Positions 7,209-16,416 of a DNA stretch of 64,000 nucleotides are shown piece after piece (the first letter of the stretch is position 1; each line of letters begins with the position of its first letter). The position numbers and the translations under genes were made by a program. Source of the DNA: Ochrobactrum sp. CGA5 (GTDB taxonomy: Bacteria; Pseudomonadota; Alphaproteobacteria; Rhizobiales; Rhizobiaceae); NCBI RefSeq assembly GCF_006345815.1, contig NZ_VCIG01000038.1:496001-560000 (forward strand), in the 5' to 3' direction. The notes under the pieces are model-generated. The model saw only the letters and a list, made by a program, of their open reading frames with translations, did no database searches and was not told the DNA's origin.

Positions 7209-9512
7209 ATGAACACGGCGAATCTGACGGCGGACATGAACGGCGAGAAACAATCATCGCAAGGCGGCGAGGGGCGCAGGCTTCTGGCGCTGCCGGGCAT
7301 TATCACTGTTGTTTCAGCGCTGATCGCAGCGTCGATTTCCTTTGCCATTCTCATTGGCATTACCCCGATCACGCCTGACCGAACCGTCACGCTAGCATTG
7401 GTCATCATCAATGTTGCGCTGATTCTGTTTCTCATTCTGCTGATCTGTCGTGAAGTTTATCGCATTGTCATGGCACGTCGGCTTGGAAAGGCCGCTTCGC
7501 GTCTGCATGTGCGCATCGTCGCGCTATTTTCGCTGATCGCGGCTGTTCCTGCCATCGTGGTCGCCATCGTTGCCTCCGTTACGCTCAATCTTGGCCTCGA
7601 CCGCTGGTTCGATACCAATACACGCGACATTGTCAGTTCATCGCAAAGCCTGACCACCGCCTATATTCGCGAAACCGCGCTCAACCTCCAGAGCACTTCC
7701 TATTCGATGTTGCAGGATCTCGATGCGCAGCGCACCATTTACAGTCTTGATCGTGGCGGCTTTATTCAGTTGATGACGCTGCAGACACGTGGCCGCGGTC
7801 TGCTCGGAGCGTTCCTGGTGCGTGAGAATGGTGACGTCGTCGTTAAAAGTGATACCGGTGTCGAGAATCGTCTGCCACCACCGACCGAAGATGCACTGAA
7901 GACCGCACCGGACGGCAAGCCGGTCATTATTCCTCCCGGGAACAGTAATTTCGTTGGCGCAATCATCAAGATGCGGGAGATACCCGATGTCTATCTCTAT
8001 ACGGTTCGTGCCGTGGATTCGCAGATTCTTGACGCCATGCGCCTCATGGAAGCCAACACGAAGCGCTACCAAGAGATGGATGCGAACCGTATCCCGACGC
8101 AGATTGCATTCGCGCTGCTCTATTTCGGGCTGACACTGATCGTACTGCTTTCAGCGATCTGGACCGGCATTGCCGTTGCCGACAGGCTGGTTCGACCGAT
8201 CCGGCTTTTGATCGGGGCGTCGGACGACGTTGCCGCAGGCAATCTCGACGTATCGGTGCCGGTGCGCACTTCTGATGGCGACGTCGGCGCATTGTCCGGT
8301 ACTTTCAACAACATGGTGGCAGAACTTAAGAGCCAGCGTAACGAGCTGCTTTCTGCGAAGGACCAGATCGACGAGCGTCGTCGCTTCTCCGAGGCTGTGC
8401 TTTCCGGCGTGACGGCGGGCGTTATCGGTATCGAAACGGATGGCTGCGTTTCCATTCTCAACCGTTCCGCCGAACATATGTTCGGCGTTACATCGGAAGA
8501 CGCTGTCGGCAAGAACCTTACCAGCATTGCGCCAGAAATCGGGCAGGCTTTCGAGGTCGCCCGCTCAACAGGGCGCGCCGTGCACCGCGAGCAGGTCAGC
8601 ATGACCCGTGGCGGCGTGGCCCGCACCTTCAACGTGCAGGTAACGGTCGAGGATACGGAATCCGAAGATCACTCCTACGTGGTGACAGTGGATGATATTA
8701 CTGATCTGGTTCAGGCGCAGCGTTCGTCCGCTTGGGCAGATGTTGCCCGCCGTATCGCGCATGAGATCAAGAATCCGCTCACGCCGATCCAGCTTTCAGC
8801 CGAGCGCATTCGCCGCCGTTACGGCAAGGTGATTACCGAGGACCGCGAGGTTTTCGACCAGTGCACGGATACTATCATCCGCCAGGTGGGCGATATCGGG
8901 CGCATGGTGGATGAATTCTCCGCTTTTGCCCGTATGCCGAAGCCCGAAATGCGGCTTATGGATATGCGCGAGGCCTTGCGCGAAGCATCATTCCTGATCG
9001 AAGTCAGCCGCAGCGATATTCGCTTCCAGAACGATTTTGGTACGGAAAAGCTGGTTGGTTCCTTCGATAGCCGCCTGATCGGGCAGGCGTTTGGCAATGT
9101 CATCAAGAATGCTAGCGAAGCTATTGACGGACTGCCCAAGGAAGATCGGGAAGGGGGGCATATCCTCATCCGTTCCTATCAGGCGGACGGGCAACTGATC
9201 GTCGATGTCATCGACAATGGCAAGGGCCTACCGGGTGACGACCGGCAGAAGCTGCTCGAACCTTATATGACAACGCGCGAAAAGGGCACCGGCCTTGGTC
9301 TCGCGATTGTCCGCAAGATCGTCGAGGATCATGGCGGACATCTGGAATTGCATGACGCGCCTTCGGACTTCCACGGAGGGCGAGGCGCGATGATACGCAT
9401 GGTCTTCCCCCAAGCGCCTGCCAGCGAGGCTGGCGTAAATGCGGAATCTGCCAGCAAAGCTGGTACCAATGCGGAAAATGACCAAAAGAACATAGCTGGA
9501 CAGGTGATTTGA
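7209..9512 (+). CDS. ntrY: NtrY nitrogen/redox sensor histidine kinase
   Basis: This is a membrane-bound histidine kinase that phosphorylates NtrX. Several N-terminal transmembrane helices enclose an extracytoplasmic region; a further span is followed by HAMP, a PAS domain, then HisKA and HATPase. Key motifs are the H-box IAHEIKNPLTPIQLSAERIRR, the N-box GNVIKNASEAIDG, and the glycine boxes DNGKGLP and GTGLGLAI. In Brucella, NtrYX is known to respond to low oxygen and to nitrogen. The start is uncertain: ATG 7209 is preferred over TTG 7167, and ATG 7236 is possible. The stop is one base from the ntrX start, so the two are translationally coupled. The ntrBC genes that often precede ntrY in this order are absent; a broken methyltransferase lies there instead. 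Confidence 0.95.
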   Translation: MNTANLTADMNGEKQSSQGGEGRRLLALPGIITVVSALIAASISFAILIGITPITPDRTVTLALVIINVALILFLILLICREVYRIVMARRLGKAASRLHVRIVALFSLIAAVPAIVVAIVASVTLNLGLDRWFDTNTRDIVSSSQSLTTAYIRETALNLQSTSYSMLQDLDAQRTIYSLDRGGFIQLMTLQTRGRGLLGAFLVRENGDVVVKSDTGVENRLPPPTEDALKTAPDGKPVIIPPGNSNFVGAIIKMREIPDVYLYTVRAVDSQILDAMRLMEANTKRYQEMDANRIPTQIAFALLYFGLTLIVLLSAIWTGIAVADRLVRPIRLLIGASDDVAAGNLDVSVPVRTSDGDVGALSGTFNNMVAELKSQRNELLSAKDQIDERRRFSEAVLSGVTAGVIGIETDGCVSILNRSAEHMFGVTSEDAVGKNLTSIAPEIGQAFEVARSTGRAVHREQVSMTRGGVARTFNVQVTVEDTESEDHSYVVTVDDITDLVQAQRSSAWADVARRIAHEIKNPLTPIQLSAERIRRRYGKVITEDREVFDQCTDTIIRQVGDIGRMVDEFSAFARMPKPEMRLMDMREALREASFLIEVSRSDIRFQNDFGTEKLVGSFDSRLIGQAFGNVIKNASEAIDGLPKEDREGGHILIRSYQADGQLIVDVIDNGKGLPGDDRQKLLEPYMTTREKGTGLGLAIVRKIVEDHGGHLELHDAPSDFHGGRGAMIRMVFPQAPASEAGVNAESASKAGTNAENDQKNIAGQVI

Positions 9513-9513
9513 T

Positions 9514-10875
9514 ATGGCTGCCGATATTCTTGTTGTTGATGACGAAGCGGATATCCGGGAACTTGTTGCAGGCATTCTAAGCGATGAAGGCCATGAAACC
9601 CGCACGGCTTTCGACGCCGACAGCGCGCTCGCGGCGATCAATGATCGCGTTCCTCGACTGGTATTTCTGGATATCTGGCTGCAAGGCAGCCGACTGGACG
9701 GTTTGGCGTTGCTTGATGAAATCAAGACGCAGCATCCCGAATTGCCGGTGGTGATGATTTCCGGTCATGGCAATATTGAAACGGCGGTTTCGGCGATCCG
9801 GCGCGGGGCCTACGATTTCATTGAAAAGCCGTTCAAGGCCGACCGCCTTATCCTGGTCGCCGAACGGGCGCTCGAAACCTCAAAGCTGAAGCGTGAGGTT
9901 TCCAATCTTCGCAAGCGTAGCGGCGACCATCTGGAACTGATCGGCGCGTCCTTGGCAATGAACCAGTTGCGCCAGACTATTGAGCGTGTGGCGCCGACCA
10001 ACAGCCGCATTATGATTACCGGTCCATCAGGGGCAGGCAAGGAACTTGCCGCGCGCGCCATCCATGCGCAGTCGAGTCGCGCCAGCGGACCGTTTGTTAC
10101 GGTCAATGCCGCGACGATCACGCCGGAACGTATGGAAATCGAGCTTTTCGGTACGGAAATGGATGGCGGTGAGCGCAAGGTGGGCGCTCTTGAAGAAGCC
10201 CATGGTGGCATTCTCTATCTCGATGAAGTCGCGGATATGCCGCGCGAGACGCAGAACAAGATACTGCGTGTGCTCGTCGACCAGCAGTTCGAGCGCGTTG
10301 GCGGCACCAAGCGGGTGAAGGTCGATGTGCGCATCATCTCTTCGACGGCGCAGAACCTTGAAGGCATGATTGCAGAAGGCACGTTCCGTGAAGATCTGTT
10401 TCACCGGCTTTCGGTGGTTCCGGTGCAGGTGCCGCCGCTGGCAGCTCGCCGCGAGGATATTCCGACCCTGGTCGATTACTTCATGAAGCAGATCGCCGAA
10501 CAGGCAGGCATCAAACCGCGAAAAATCGGCGCCGACGCCATGGCCGTTTTGCAGGCACATAGCTGGCCGGGTAATCTTCGGCAGCTTCGCAATAATGTCG
10601 AACGCCTGATGATTCTGGCGCGCAGCGACGATCCCGAGGCGCCAGTGACGGCCGATCTTTTACCGACTGAAATCGGCGACACGCTGCCCCGAGCACCAAC
10701 GGAATCCGATCAGCACATCATGGCGCTCCCGTTGCGCGAGGCGCGCGAGCGTTTCGAAAAGGAATATCTGATCGCCCAGATCAATCGCTTCGGCGGCAAT
10801 ATTTCACGCACCGCAGAGTTTGTTGGTATGGAGCGGTCGGCGCTGCATCGCAAACTGAAGTCTCTCGGGGTATAA
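9514..10875 (+). CDS. ntrX: NtrX response regulator (NtrC family, no GAFTGA loop)
   Basis: This 453-residue regulator has a receiver domain (VDDEADIRELV; phosphoacceptor Asp in LVFLDIWLQG), an AAA+ domain (GPSGAGKE Walker A, GGILYLDEVADMP Walker B) and a Fis-type helix-turn-helix (ISRTAEFVGMERSALHRKL). The loop that in NtrC carries GAFTGA and contacts sigma-54 is replaced here by GTEMDGGERKVGALEE. This protein therefore probably does not activate sigma-54 polymerase in the classical way and may work with sigma-70 or as a repressor. It is coupled to ntrY and followed by trkA after 28 bases. Confidence 0.95.
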   Translation: MAADILVVDDEADIRELVAGILSDEGHETRTAFDADSALAAINDRVPRLVFLDIWLQGSRLDGLALLDEIKTQHPELPVVMISGHGNIETAVSAIRRGAYDFIEKPFKADRLILVAERALETSKLKREVSNLRKRSGDHLELIGASLAMNQLRQTIERVAPTNSRIMITGPSGAGKELAARAIHAQSSRASGPFVTVNAATITPERMEIELFGTEMDGGERKVGALEEAHGGILYLDEVADMPRETQNKILRVLVDQQFERVGGTKRVKVDVRIISSTAQNLEGMIAEGTFREDLFHRLSVVPVQVPPLAARREDIPTLVDYFMKQIAEQAGIKPRKIGADAMAVLQAHSWPGNLRQLRNNVERLMILARSDDPEAPVTADLLPTEIGDTLPRAPTESDQHIMALPLREARERFEKEYLIAQINRFGGNISRTAEFVGMERSALHRKLKSLGV

Positions 10876-10903
10876 GTCGTTCAGTGTGTGAGACGGAGCA
10901 GTC

Positions 10904-12280
10904 ATGCGGGTAATCGTTTGTGGAGCAGGACAGGTCGGATATGGCATCGCCGAACGGCTTGCCGCCGAAGAAAATGATGTCTCTGTTATCGACACATCTG
11001 CACGCCATATCGAGATTGTGCGTGATACGCTGGATGTGCGTGGATTCGTCGGGCATGGTTCGCAGCCCGACGTGCTCGCGGCGGCTGGTGCTGACGAAGC
11101 GGATATGATCATTGCTGTCACGTTGTCCGATGAGGTCAATATGGTGGCTTGTCAGGTGGCCCATTCGGTTTTCAACGTGCCGACCAAGATCGCCCGTATT
11201 CGCGCCCAGTCCTATCTCAAGGCCGAGTATCAGGATTTGTTCCTGCGCGAAAACCTGCCAATCGACGTGATTATCTCGCCGGAACTTGAAGTGGGCGAAG
11301 TGGTCCTGCGACGTATCGCTTTGCAGGGCGCGACAGACGTGCTGCGCTTTGCCGATGACAAGATCATCGGCCTCGCTATTGAATGTCTGGAGGAATGTCC
11401 GGTCATCAATACGCCGCTGAAGCAGCTAACTGACCTGTTCCCGGATCTTGCCGCAACCGTCGTCGGTGTGGTGCGTAATGACAGCCTGTTCATCCCACGT
11501 TCTTCTGACGAGCTGAATGCCGGAGACCTCGCTTATGTGGTAACGACGCGCGAACAGGTCCGTCGCACATTGGGCCTGTTCGGACACGAGAAACCGGAAG
11601 CCAGCCGCATCGTTATCGCCGGCGGTGGCAATATTGGTCTTTACGTCGCGAAGGCCATTGAGGCGCGCAATTGGCATACGCGCGTCAAGATGATCGAAAG
11701 CGAGCATGAGCGAGCATTTGCAATAGCAGATCAGCTCAAACGGACCATGGTTCTACATGGCAGTGCGCTTGATCAGAATCTGCTTCAGGAAGCCGACATC
11801 CAGGATGCAGACCTGATGGTCGCACTCACCAATCACGATCATGTCAATATTCTCTCGAGCATCATGGCCAAGCGCCTGGGCTGCAAGTCCAACATGGCCC
11901 TACTTAATACTGTCGCCTATCAGGATTTCACCCACATGGTTGGAATTGACGCCTACATCAATCCGAAGGCAGTCACGATCTCCAAAATTTTGCAACATGT
12001 ACGCCGGGGCCGCATCCGCGCGGTCTACAGCGTTTATCGCGACAAGGCTGAATTGATCGAAGCCGAGGCTCTGGAAACGTCTTCGCTCGTGGGGGCGCCG
12101 TTGCGCGATCTCGACTTGCCGGAAGGTTTGCGAATCGGGGCGATTTATCGCGATGGGCAGGTGATCCGTCCGAATGGGGATGTGCGCATCAAGCCGAAGG
12201 ACCGCGTCGTCATTTTCGCAACATCGGATGCCGTAAAACATGTTGAACAGATGTTCCGCGTCAGTCTGGAGTTCTTCTGA
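10904..12280 (+). CDS. trkA: Trk potassium uptake system NAD-binding protein TrkA
   Basis: This 458-residue cytoplasmic regulatory subunit gates the TrkH/TrkG potassium channel. It has two RCK repeats, each with a Rossmann nucleotide site (GAGQVGYGIAERL at the start and GGGNIGLYVAKAIE near residue 235) and each followed by a TrkA-C domain. Its length fits the full two-repeat form. It lies 28 bases after ntrX and is probably cotranscribed; the ntrX-trkA-hfq neighbourhood is typical of Rhizobiales. No channel subunit is encoded in the window. Confidence 0.95.
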   Translation: MRVIVCGAGQVGYGIAERLAAEENDVSVIDTSARHIEIVRDTLDVRGFVGHGSQPDVLAAAGADEADMIIAVTLSDEVNMVACQVAHSVFNVPTKIARIRAQSYLKAEYQDLFLRENLPIDVIISPELEVGEVVLRRIALQGATDVLRFADDKIIGLAIECLEECPVINTPLKQLTDLFPDLAATVVGVVRNDSLFIPRSSDELNAGDLAYVVTTREQVRRTLGLFGHEKPEASRIVIAGGGNIGLYVAKAIEARNWHTRVKMIESEHERAFAIADQLKRTMVLHGSALDQNLLQEADIQDADLMVALTNHDHVNILSSIMAKRLGCKSNMALLNTVAYQDFTHMVGIDAYINPKAVTISKILQHVRRGRIRAVYSVYRDKAELIEAEALETSSLVGAPLRDLDLPEGLRIGAIYRDGQVIRPNGDVRIKPKDRVVIFATSDAVKHVEQMFRVSLEFF

Positions 12281-12328
12281 ACACGGTTTTGTGTTAGCTA
12301 CTGCCTAAATACGGGCTCAGGGGCTGAC

Positions 12329-13255
12329 ATGGATATCTGTACGTTCTGGTACGGGGCGCGTTTGCGCGATGTTGATTGCATTTGTCTGGCATCGATGGTG
12401 ATGACCGGTCAGCGGGTAAAGCTATTCGCTTACGCCCCGATCGAGAACGTGCCGGCAGGCGTTGAACTGCATGACGCCAACAGCATTTTGCCCGAAATGG
12501 CCTTCAAACGGCTGGACCCAGCCTATCCGAATTTTCGATCCAAACGGACTATTGTTCAATTCAGCGATATTTTCCGCATCATGCTGATGAAACACAAGCA
12601 GGGTGTCTGGCTCGATACGGATGTCTATCTTCTAAAGCAGTTTCATCCTGATCCGAGCAAACCATATCTTGCGCGCGAGAATCGTTTTCGTGTCGGCGTG
12701 TCCGCGCTTTATCTTCCGCATGATCATCCGATTATTCACGAATTTGAAGATTACGTAACGGCGACCTGTCCGTTGCCGAGCTGGCTCGGCATACGCAGAG
12801 GAAAATTGCGCCCGCTCTACTACCGTCTGATCGGTAAGGAAGTGACGCCCGCTTCCATCGGCATCACGGTCTTTGGCAATGATGGCATTTCGCGTCTGGC
12901 TCGCAAATACGGGATATTCAGGAACGCGGCCCCTCGGGAAAACTTCTATTACTGGGTTGGCAAGGACGCTACACGTATCTACGACCCGGCCTTTGGTCTC
13001 GAGCCGATCAGGCATCCGGACTTTATAGGCTTTCATATACACAAAAAGCACAAGGAAGTCGTATCGCTTCAGCCAGGTAGTTTTTATATGTGGGCTATGG
13101 ACAGGGTGCGGCCGCTGCTTGAATCGCAACAAAATGAACAGCTTGTCGTGGCCGATGGAGATAACGAAATCAGCAGGCCTGTCGGAATTTGCCGAGCGGC
13201 TAATGAAATTGACGGTTGCGCAAAGATTCCCATCCTGTTAACCGAAGCTAAATAG
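12329..13255 (+). CDS. DXD-motif glycosyltransferase-like protein
   Basis: This 308-residue protein resembles the sugar-binding DXD glycosyltransferase family (Gly_transf_sug). The N-terminus FWYGARL and the block SDIFRIMLMKHKQGVWLDTDVYLL, with Asp96-Thr-Asp98, fit the metal- and nucleotide-sugar-binding site. C-terminal HIHKK may be part of the active site. It has no signal peptide or clear membrane span, so it is likely cytoplasmic, modifying a surface glycan. It lies between trkA and hfq, 48 bases after trkA, and a hairpin follows it. Donor and acceptor cannot be told. Confidence 0.75.
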   Translation: MDICTFWYGARLRDVDCICLASMVMTGQRVKLFAYAPIENVPAGVELHDANSILPEMAFKRLDPAYPNFRSKRTIVQFSDIFRIMLMKHKQGVWLDTDVYLLKQFHPDPSKPYLARENRFRVGVSALYLPHDHPIIHEFEDYVTATCPLPSWLGIRRGKLRPLYYRLIGKEVTPASIGITVFGNDGISRLARKYGIFRNAAPRENFYYWVGKDATRIYDPAFGLEPIRHPDFIGFHIHKKHKEVVSLQPGSFYMWAMDRVRPLLESQQNEQLVVADGDNEISRPVGICRAANEIDGCAKIPILLTEAK

Positions 13256-13290
13256 CGAAGCAGTTGTCTTTCCACAGCAATTGCAGTCGG

Positions 13291-13317
13291 GCACCGGTTT
13301 TGCACGCTCCGGTGCTT
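13291..13317 (+). terminator. Hairpin after glycosyltransferase gene
   Basis: GCACCGG (13291-13297) pairs with CCGGTGC (13309-13315), followed by TTGATTT. The T-run is weak, so termination may be partial. Confidence 0.5.
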
Positions 13318-13389
13318 GATTTATGTGCATGCGCGTGTTCGTTTAACACATCGCGAGCTGGCTGCTGATCGATTAAAGGAATAAAAACA

Positions 13390-13626
13390 ATGGCTGAACG
13401 ATCGCAAAATCTACAAGACCTTTTTCTGAATTCTGTACGTAAGCAGAAAATTTCCCTGACGATTTTTCTTATCAATGGCGTGAAACTGACCGGCATTGTA
13501 ACGTCGTTTGATAATTTCTGCGTGCTTCTGCGCCGTGACGGTCATTCGCAGCTCGTCTATAAGCATGCGATTTCGACGATCATGCCAAGCCAGCCTGTGC
13601 AGATGTTCGAAGGCGAAGAGGCCTGA
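13390..13626 (+). CDS. hfq: RNA chaperone Hfq
   Basis: This is a 78-residue Sm-like RNA chaperone that pairs small RNAs with mRNAs as a hexamer. The Sm1 motif ([27 protein letters not shown]) and Sm2 motif (YKHAIST) are intact, and the acidic tail is short, as is usual in alphaproteobacteria. A purine-rich AAAGGAATAAAAACA stretch precedes the ATG. A strong hairpin right after the stop separates it from hflX, unlike the tight hfq-hflX coupling of enterics. Confidence 0.97.
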
Positions 13627-13641
13627 CGCTATCCGAATTCC

Positions 13642-13679
13642 ACTGGAGCGTGAGCATTGAATTGTTTCGCTCCAGTTTT
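13642..13679 (+). terminator. Intrinsic terminator after hfq
   Basis: CTGGAGCG (13643-13650) pairs perfectly with CGCTCCAG (13668-13675), extended by A13642-T13676, and TTTT follows. It should end most hfq transcripts before hflX. Confidence 0.75.
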
Positions 13680-13863
13680 GTTTCCGTTGATGATAACCGA
13701 ACACGCTCTGCCTGTCCGGTTCGTCATTTTAAAACAATCCGGGGCGTCTTTCATTTGAAACAGCTTTAGCGGCGACTTATCTGCAGTGTCAGATAGTGCA
13801 TTGACCTGATGTTCTCAGCCAATATGCACCCACGACAGTTTCCGCGTCCCGGAGTGAACTTAT

Positions 13864-15282
13864 TTGTCCAAATTCAAGGATAACAAGCCGACATCTGCCG
13901 ATGCAGACAAGGCTTTCGAGTTTTCAGAACCAGAGCCCACAAGGGCAGCGGTCATCGTTCCCGTCCTGCCAGAGCGGTATAGTACTGGCACGTCGGTGGA
14001 AGACGGGGTTCGCCCCGAATTTCAGCGTTCTAATGACGCACGTCTTGAGGAGGCCGTCGGGCTTGCTAAGGCGATCAATCTTGAAATCGAACATGCAGAA
14101 ATTGCGATCGTTGCCAATCCACGGCCCGCGACTTTGCTGGGTGCGGGAAAGGTGGAGTCCATTGCCGAAACCGTCAAGGAAAAGGCCATTGGGCTGGTCA
14201 TTGTCGATCATGCCCTGACACCGGTGCAGCAACGCAATCTGGAGAAGGAATGGAACGTCAAGGTCATCGACCGGACCGGTCTCATTCTCGAAATTTTCGG
14301 TGAGCGCGCGCGGACCAAGGAAGGTGCCTTGCAGGTTGAACTGGCACATCTGAACTATCAGAAGGGCCGCCTGGTCAGAAGCTGGACCCACCTTGAGCGT
14401 CAGCGCGGTGGCGGTGGCTTTCTCGGAGGCCCGGGTGAAACCCAGATCGAAGCCGACCGTCGCTTGCTGCAGGAAAAGATTCTGAAGATCAAGCGGGAGC
14501 TTGAAACAGTGGTGCGGACCCGCACGCTGCATCGCCAGAAGCGGCGCAAGGTGCCGCATCCGATTGTAGCGCTTGTCGGCTACACCAATGCCGGGAAATC
14601 GACGCTCTTCAATCGCATGACGGGGGCGGAGGTGCTGGCGGAAGACATGCTCTTCGCCACGCTTGATCCGACGTTGCGCCGGATTCGCCTTCCACACGGT
14701 GAAACGGTTATCCTGTCGGATACGGTCGGCTTCATCTCGAACCTGCCGCACCATCTCGTCGCTGCGTTTCGGGCTACTCTCGAAGAGGTGGTGGAAGCTG
14801 ATCTTATCCTGCATGTCCGCGACATTTCCGATCCTGACAATGCAGCCCAGGCTGAAGACGTCGAAAGCATTCTTGCCGGGTTGGGCATTGAACCGCAGGA
14901 TCGCAAGCGCGTTGTCGAAATCTGGAACAAGATCGATAATCTCGACGAAAGCGGGCGCGAAGCCGCCATGCGCCTTGCCGCTGCCGGCAGCGAGGGAGGG
15001 CGTCCTATCCCACTATCTGCCATCACTGGTGAAGGCGTTGACAGGTTGCTTTCGCTTATCGAAACACGGATAGCGGGTTCGCTCGGTTCGGTCGATGTCG
15101 TTCTGTCTCCCTTCGAGCTTCATCTTCTCGACTGGATTTACCAGCATGGCAGCAATATCGAACGCGAGAATCTGGAAGATGGCTCTGTTCGCATCAAGGC
15201 GCGGTTGACAGAAGTGGCGCGCAAAACACTAGACGAGAAGCGCGGCATTCGCCCAGAAAAGCCGGAGTCGGATTGGGAGTGA
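13864..15282 (+). CDS. hflX: Ribosome-associated GTPase HflX
   Basis: This 472-residue GTPase of the HflX family splits or rescues stalled ribosomes. The N-terminal HflX domain is followed by the GGRGxxxGGPGETQIE-like block (RGGGGFLGGPGETQIE), G1 GYTNAGKST, G3 DTVGFI and G4 NKID. The start is TTG 13864, eight bases after a GGAG ribosome site; no better ATG lies in frame. The 237-base spacer after hfq with its terminator implies a separate promoter. Confidence 0.95.
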   Translation: MSKFKDNKPTSADADKAFEFSEPEPTRAAVIVPVLPERYSTGTSVEDGVRPEFQRSNDARLEEAVGLAKAINLEIEHAEIAIVANPRPATLLGAGKVESIAETVKEKAIGLVIVDHALTPVQQRNLEKEWNVKVIDRTGLILEIFGERARTKEGALQVELAHLNYQKGRLVRSWTHLERQRGGGGFLGGPGETQIEADRRLLQEKILKIKRELETVVRTRTLHRQKRRKVPHPIVALVGYTNAGKSTLFNRMTGAEVLAEDMLFATLDPTLRRIRLPHGETVILSDTVGFISNLPHHLVAAFRATLEEVVEADLILHVRDISDPDNAAQAEDVESILAGLGIEPQDRKRVVEIWNKIDNLDESGREAAMRLAAAGSEGGRPIPLSAITGEGVDRLLSLIETRIAGSLGSVDVVLSPFELHLLDWIYQHGSNIERENLEDGSVRIKARLTEVARKTLDEKRGIRPEKPESDWE

Positions 15283-15290
15283 AGCGGGCA

Positions 15291-15324
15291 GCGTTGCGCC
15301 ACTTGCGAAACAGGGGCGCAACGC
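15291..15324. repeat. Perfect 10-bp inverted repeat between hflX and clpP
   Basis: GCGTTGCGCC (15291-15300) pairs with GGCGCAACGC (15315-15324) with a 14-base loop. No T-run follows, so a simple terminator is unlikely. It lies 66 bases before the clpP start and may be an operator or an mRNA hairpin. Confidence 0.5.
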
Positions 15325-15390
15325 CCTATGTATGGAACACTCACGATTCAAAACTATTCACTTCGCCATAAATATATCCAGAGGCCCATA

Positions 15391-16020
15391 ATGAGAGATC
15401 CGATCGAAACCGTCATGAACCTCGTCCCGATGGTGGTTGAGCAAACCAACCGTGGCGAACGGGCCTATGATATTTTTTCGCGCCTCCTCAAGGAGCGCAT
15501 CATTTTCGTGAACGGGCCGGTAGAAGACGGAATGTCGATGCTGGTTTGTGCGCAGCTTCTCTTTCTCGAGGCGGAAAACCCGAAGAAAGAGATCAACATG
15601 TACATCAACTCACCTGGCGGCGTCGTAACCTCCGGCATGGCGATCTATGATACGATGCAGTTTATCCGTCCGCCTGTTTCCACGCTTTGCATGGGCCAGG
15701 CTGCTTCGATGGGTTCGCTGCTTCTGACTGCGGGAGCCACAGGCCAGCGTTATGCGCTGCCGAATGCTCGTATCATGGTCCACCAACCATCGGGCGGATT
15801 CCAGGGTCAGGCGTCGGATATCGAGCGCCATGCGCAGGACATCATCAAGATGAAGCGCCGTCTCAACGAGGTTTACGTCAAGCATACGGGCCGCGATTAC
15901 GATACGATCGAACGCACGCTCGACCGCGACCATTTCATGACGGCGCATGAAGCGCTTGAATTCGGCCTTATCGACAAGGTTGTCGAATCGCGCGACGTGG
16001 GCGCGGACGAATCGAAGTAA
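15391..16020 (+). CDS. clpP: ATP-dependent Clp protease proteolytic subunit ClpP
   Basis: This 209-residue serine protease assembles into the tetradecameric ClpP barrel and degrades proteins unfolded by ClpX or ClpA. The catalytic Ser lies in GQAASMGS and the His in MVHQPSGG. The ATG at 15391 ([18 protein letters not shown]) is chosen because it matches the usual start of rhizobial ClpP and has GAGG upstream; a longer frame from 15328 is unlikely. clpX follows after 396 bases. Confidence 0.96.
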   Translation: MRDPIETVMNLVPMVVEQTNRGERAYDIFSRLLKERIIFVNGPVEDGMSMLVCAQLLFLEAENPKKEINMYINSPGGVVTSGMAIYDTMQFIRPPVSTLCMGQAASMGSLLLTAGATGQRYALPNARIMVHQPSGGFQGQASDIERHAQDIIKMKRRLNEVYVKHTGRDYDTIERTLDRDHFMTAHEALEFGLIDKVVESRDVGADESK

Positions 16021-16416
16021 GAACCGGAATCTCCGGCTTGCATCTGTTTTTAGCGCCCTTGCCACAAAAGGGGCCCAATTCTTGCAACTACGTGATGGTT
16101 AACGCGCCGCGTTAAGCATCTGTTGGGTTTCGGGGCGCTAAACTTGGTCAGATTATGCCGAATCTTTGCCGGGAGCATATTTTTCAATTGTTCAGCGGTG
16201 CAGCTTCTGCAAAAGTCGCCAAATGGCTTCTTCGGTCGGGGAGCCATACGGTGACAGGAATCCTGAGACTACAGACCCTAGATGAAAGGCAGCGCGTATC
16301 TGCTGCCGTTGCTACATGCGGGAGGCGCGTTTCTTCTCCAGCACTGGGTCTGAACTGGAAGAAACGATTGAGGTGAACGCCCAAGGTTCATTTCGGTCAA
16401 TTGAAAGGAAACTGCG
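16021..16416. other. clpP-clpX intergenic region with a 17-bp palindrome
   Basis: There is no convincing gene here; a 73-codon + frame at 16155 lacks any family feature. TTAACGC-GCC-GCGTTAA at 16099-16115 is a perfect dyad. Its TTAA ends recall CtrA half-sites, but the spacing (nine bases) differs from the usual seven. The region must hold the clpX promoter if clpX is separately transcribed. Confidence 0.45.

Noticed and set aside
16155-16376. 73-codon + frame between clpP and clpX
   Set aside because: No motif or good start; reads like a random intergenic frame.
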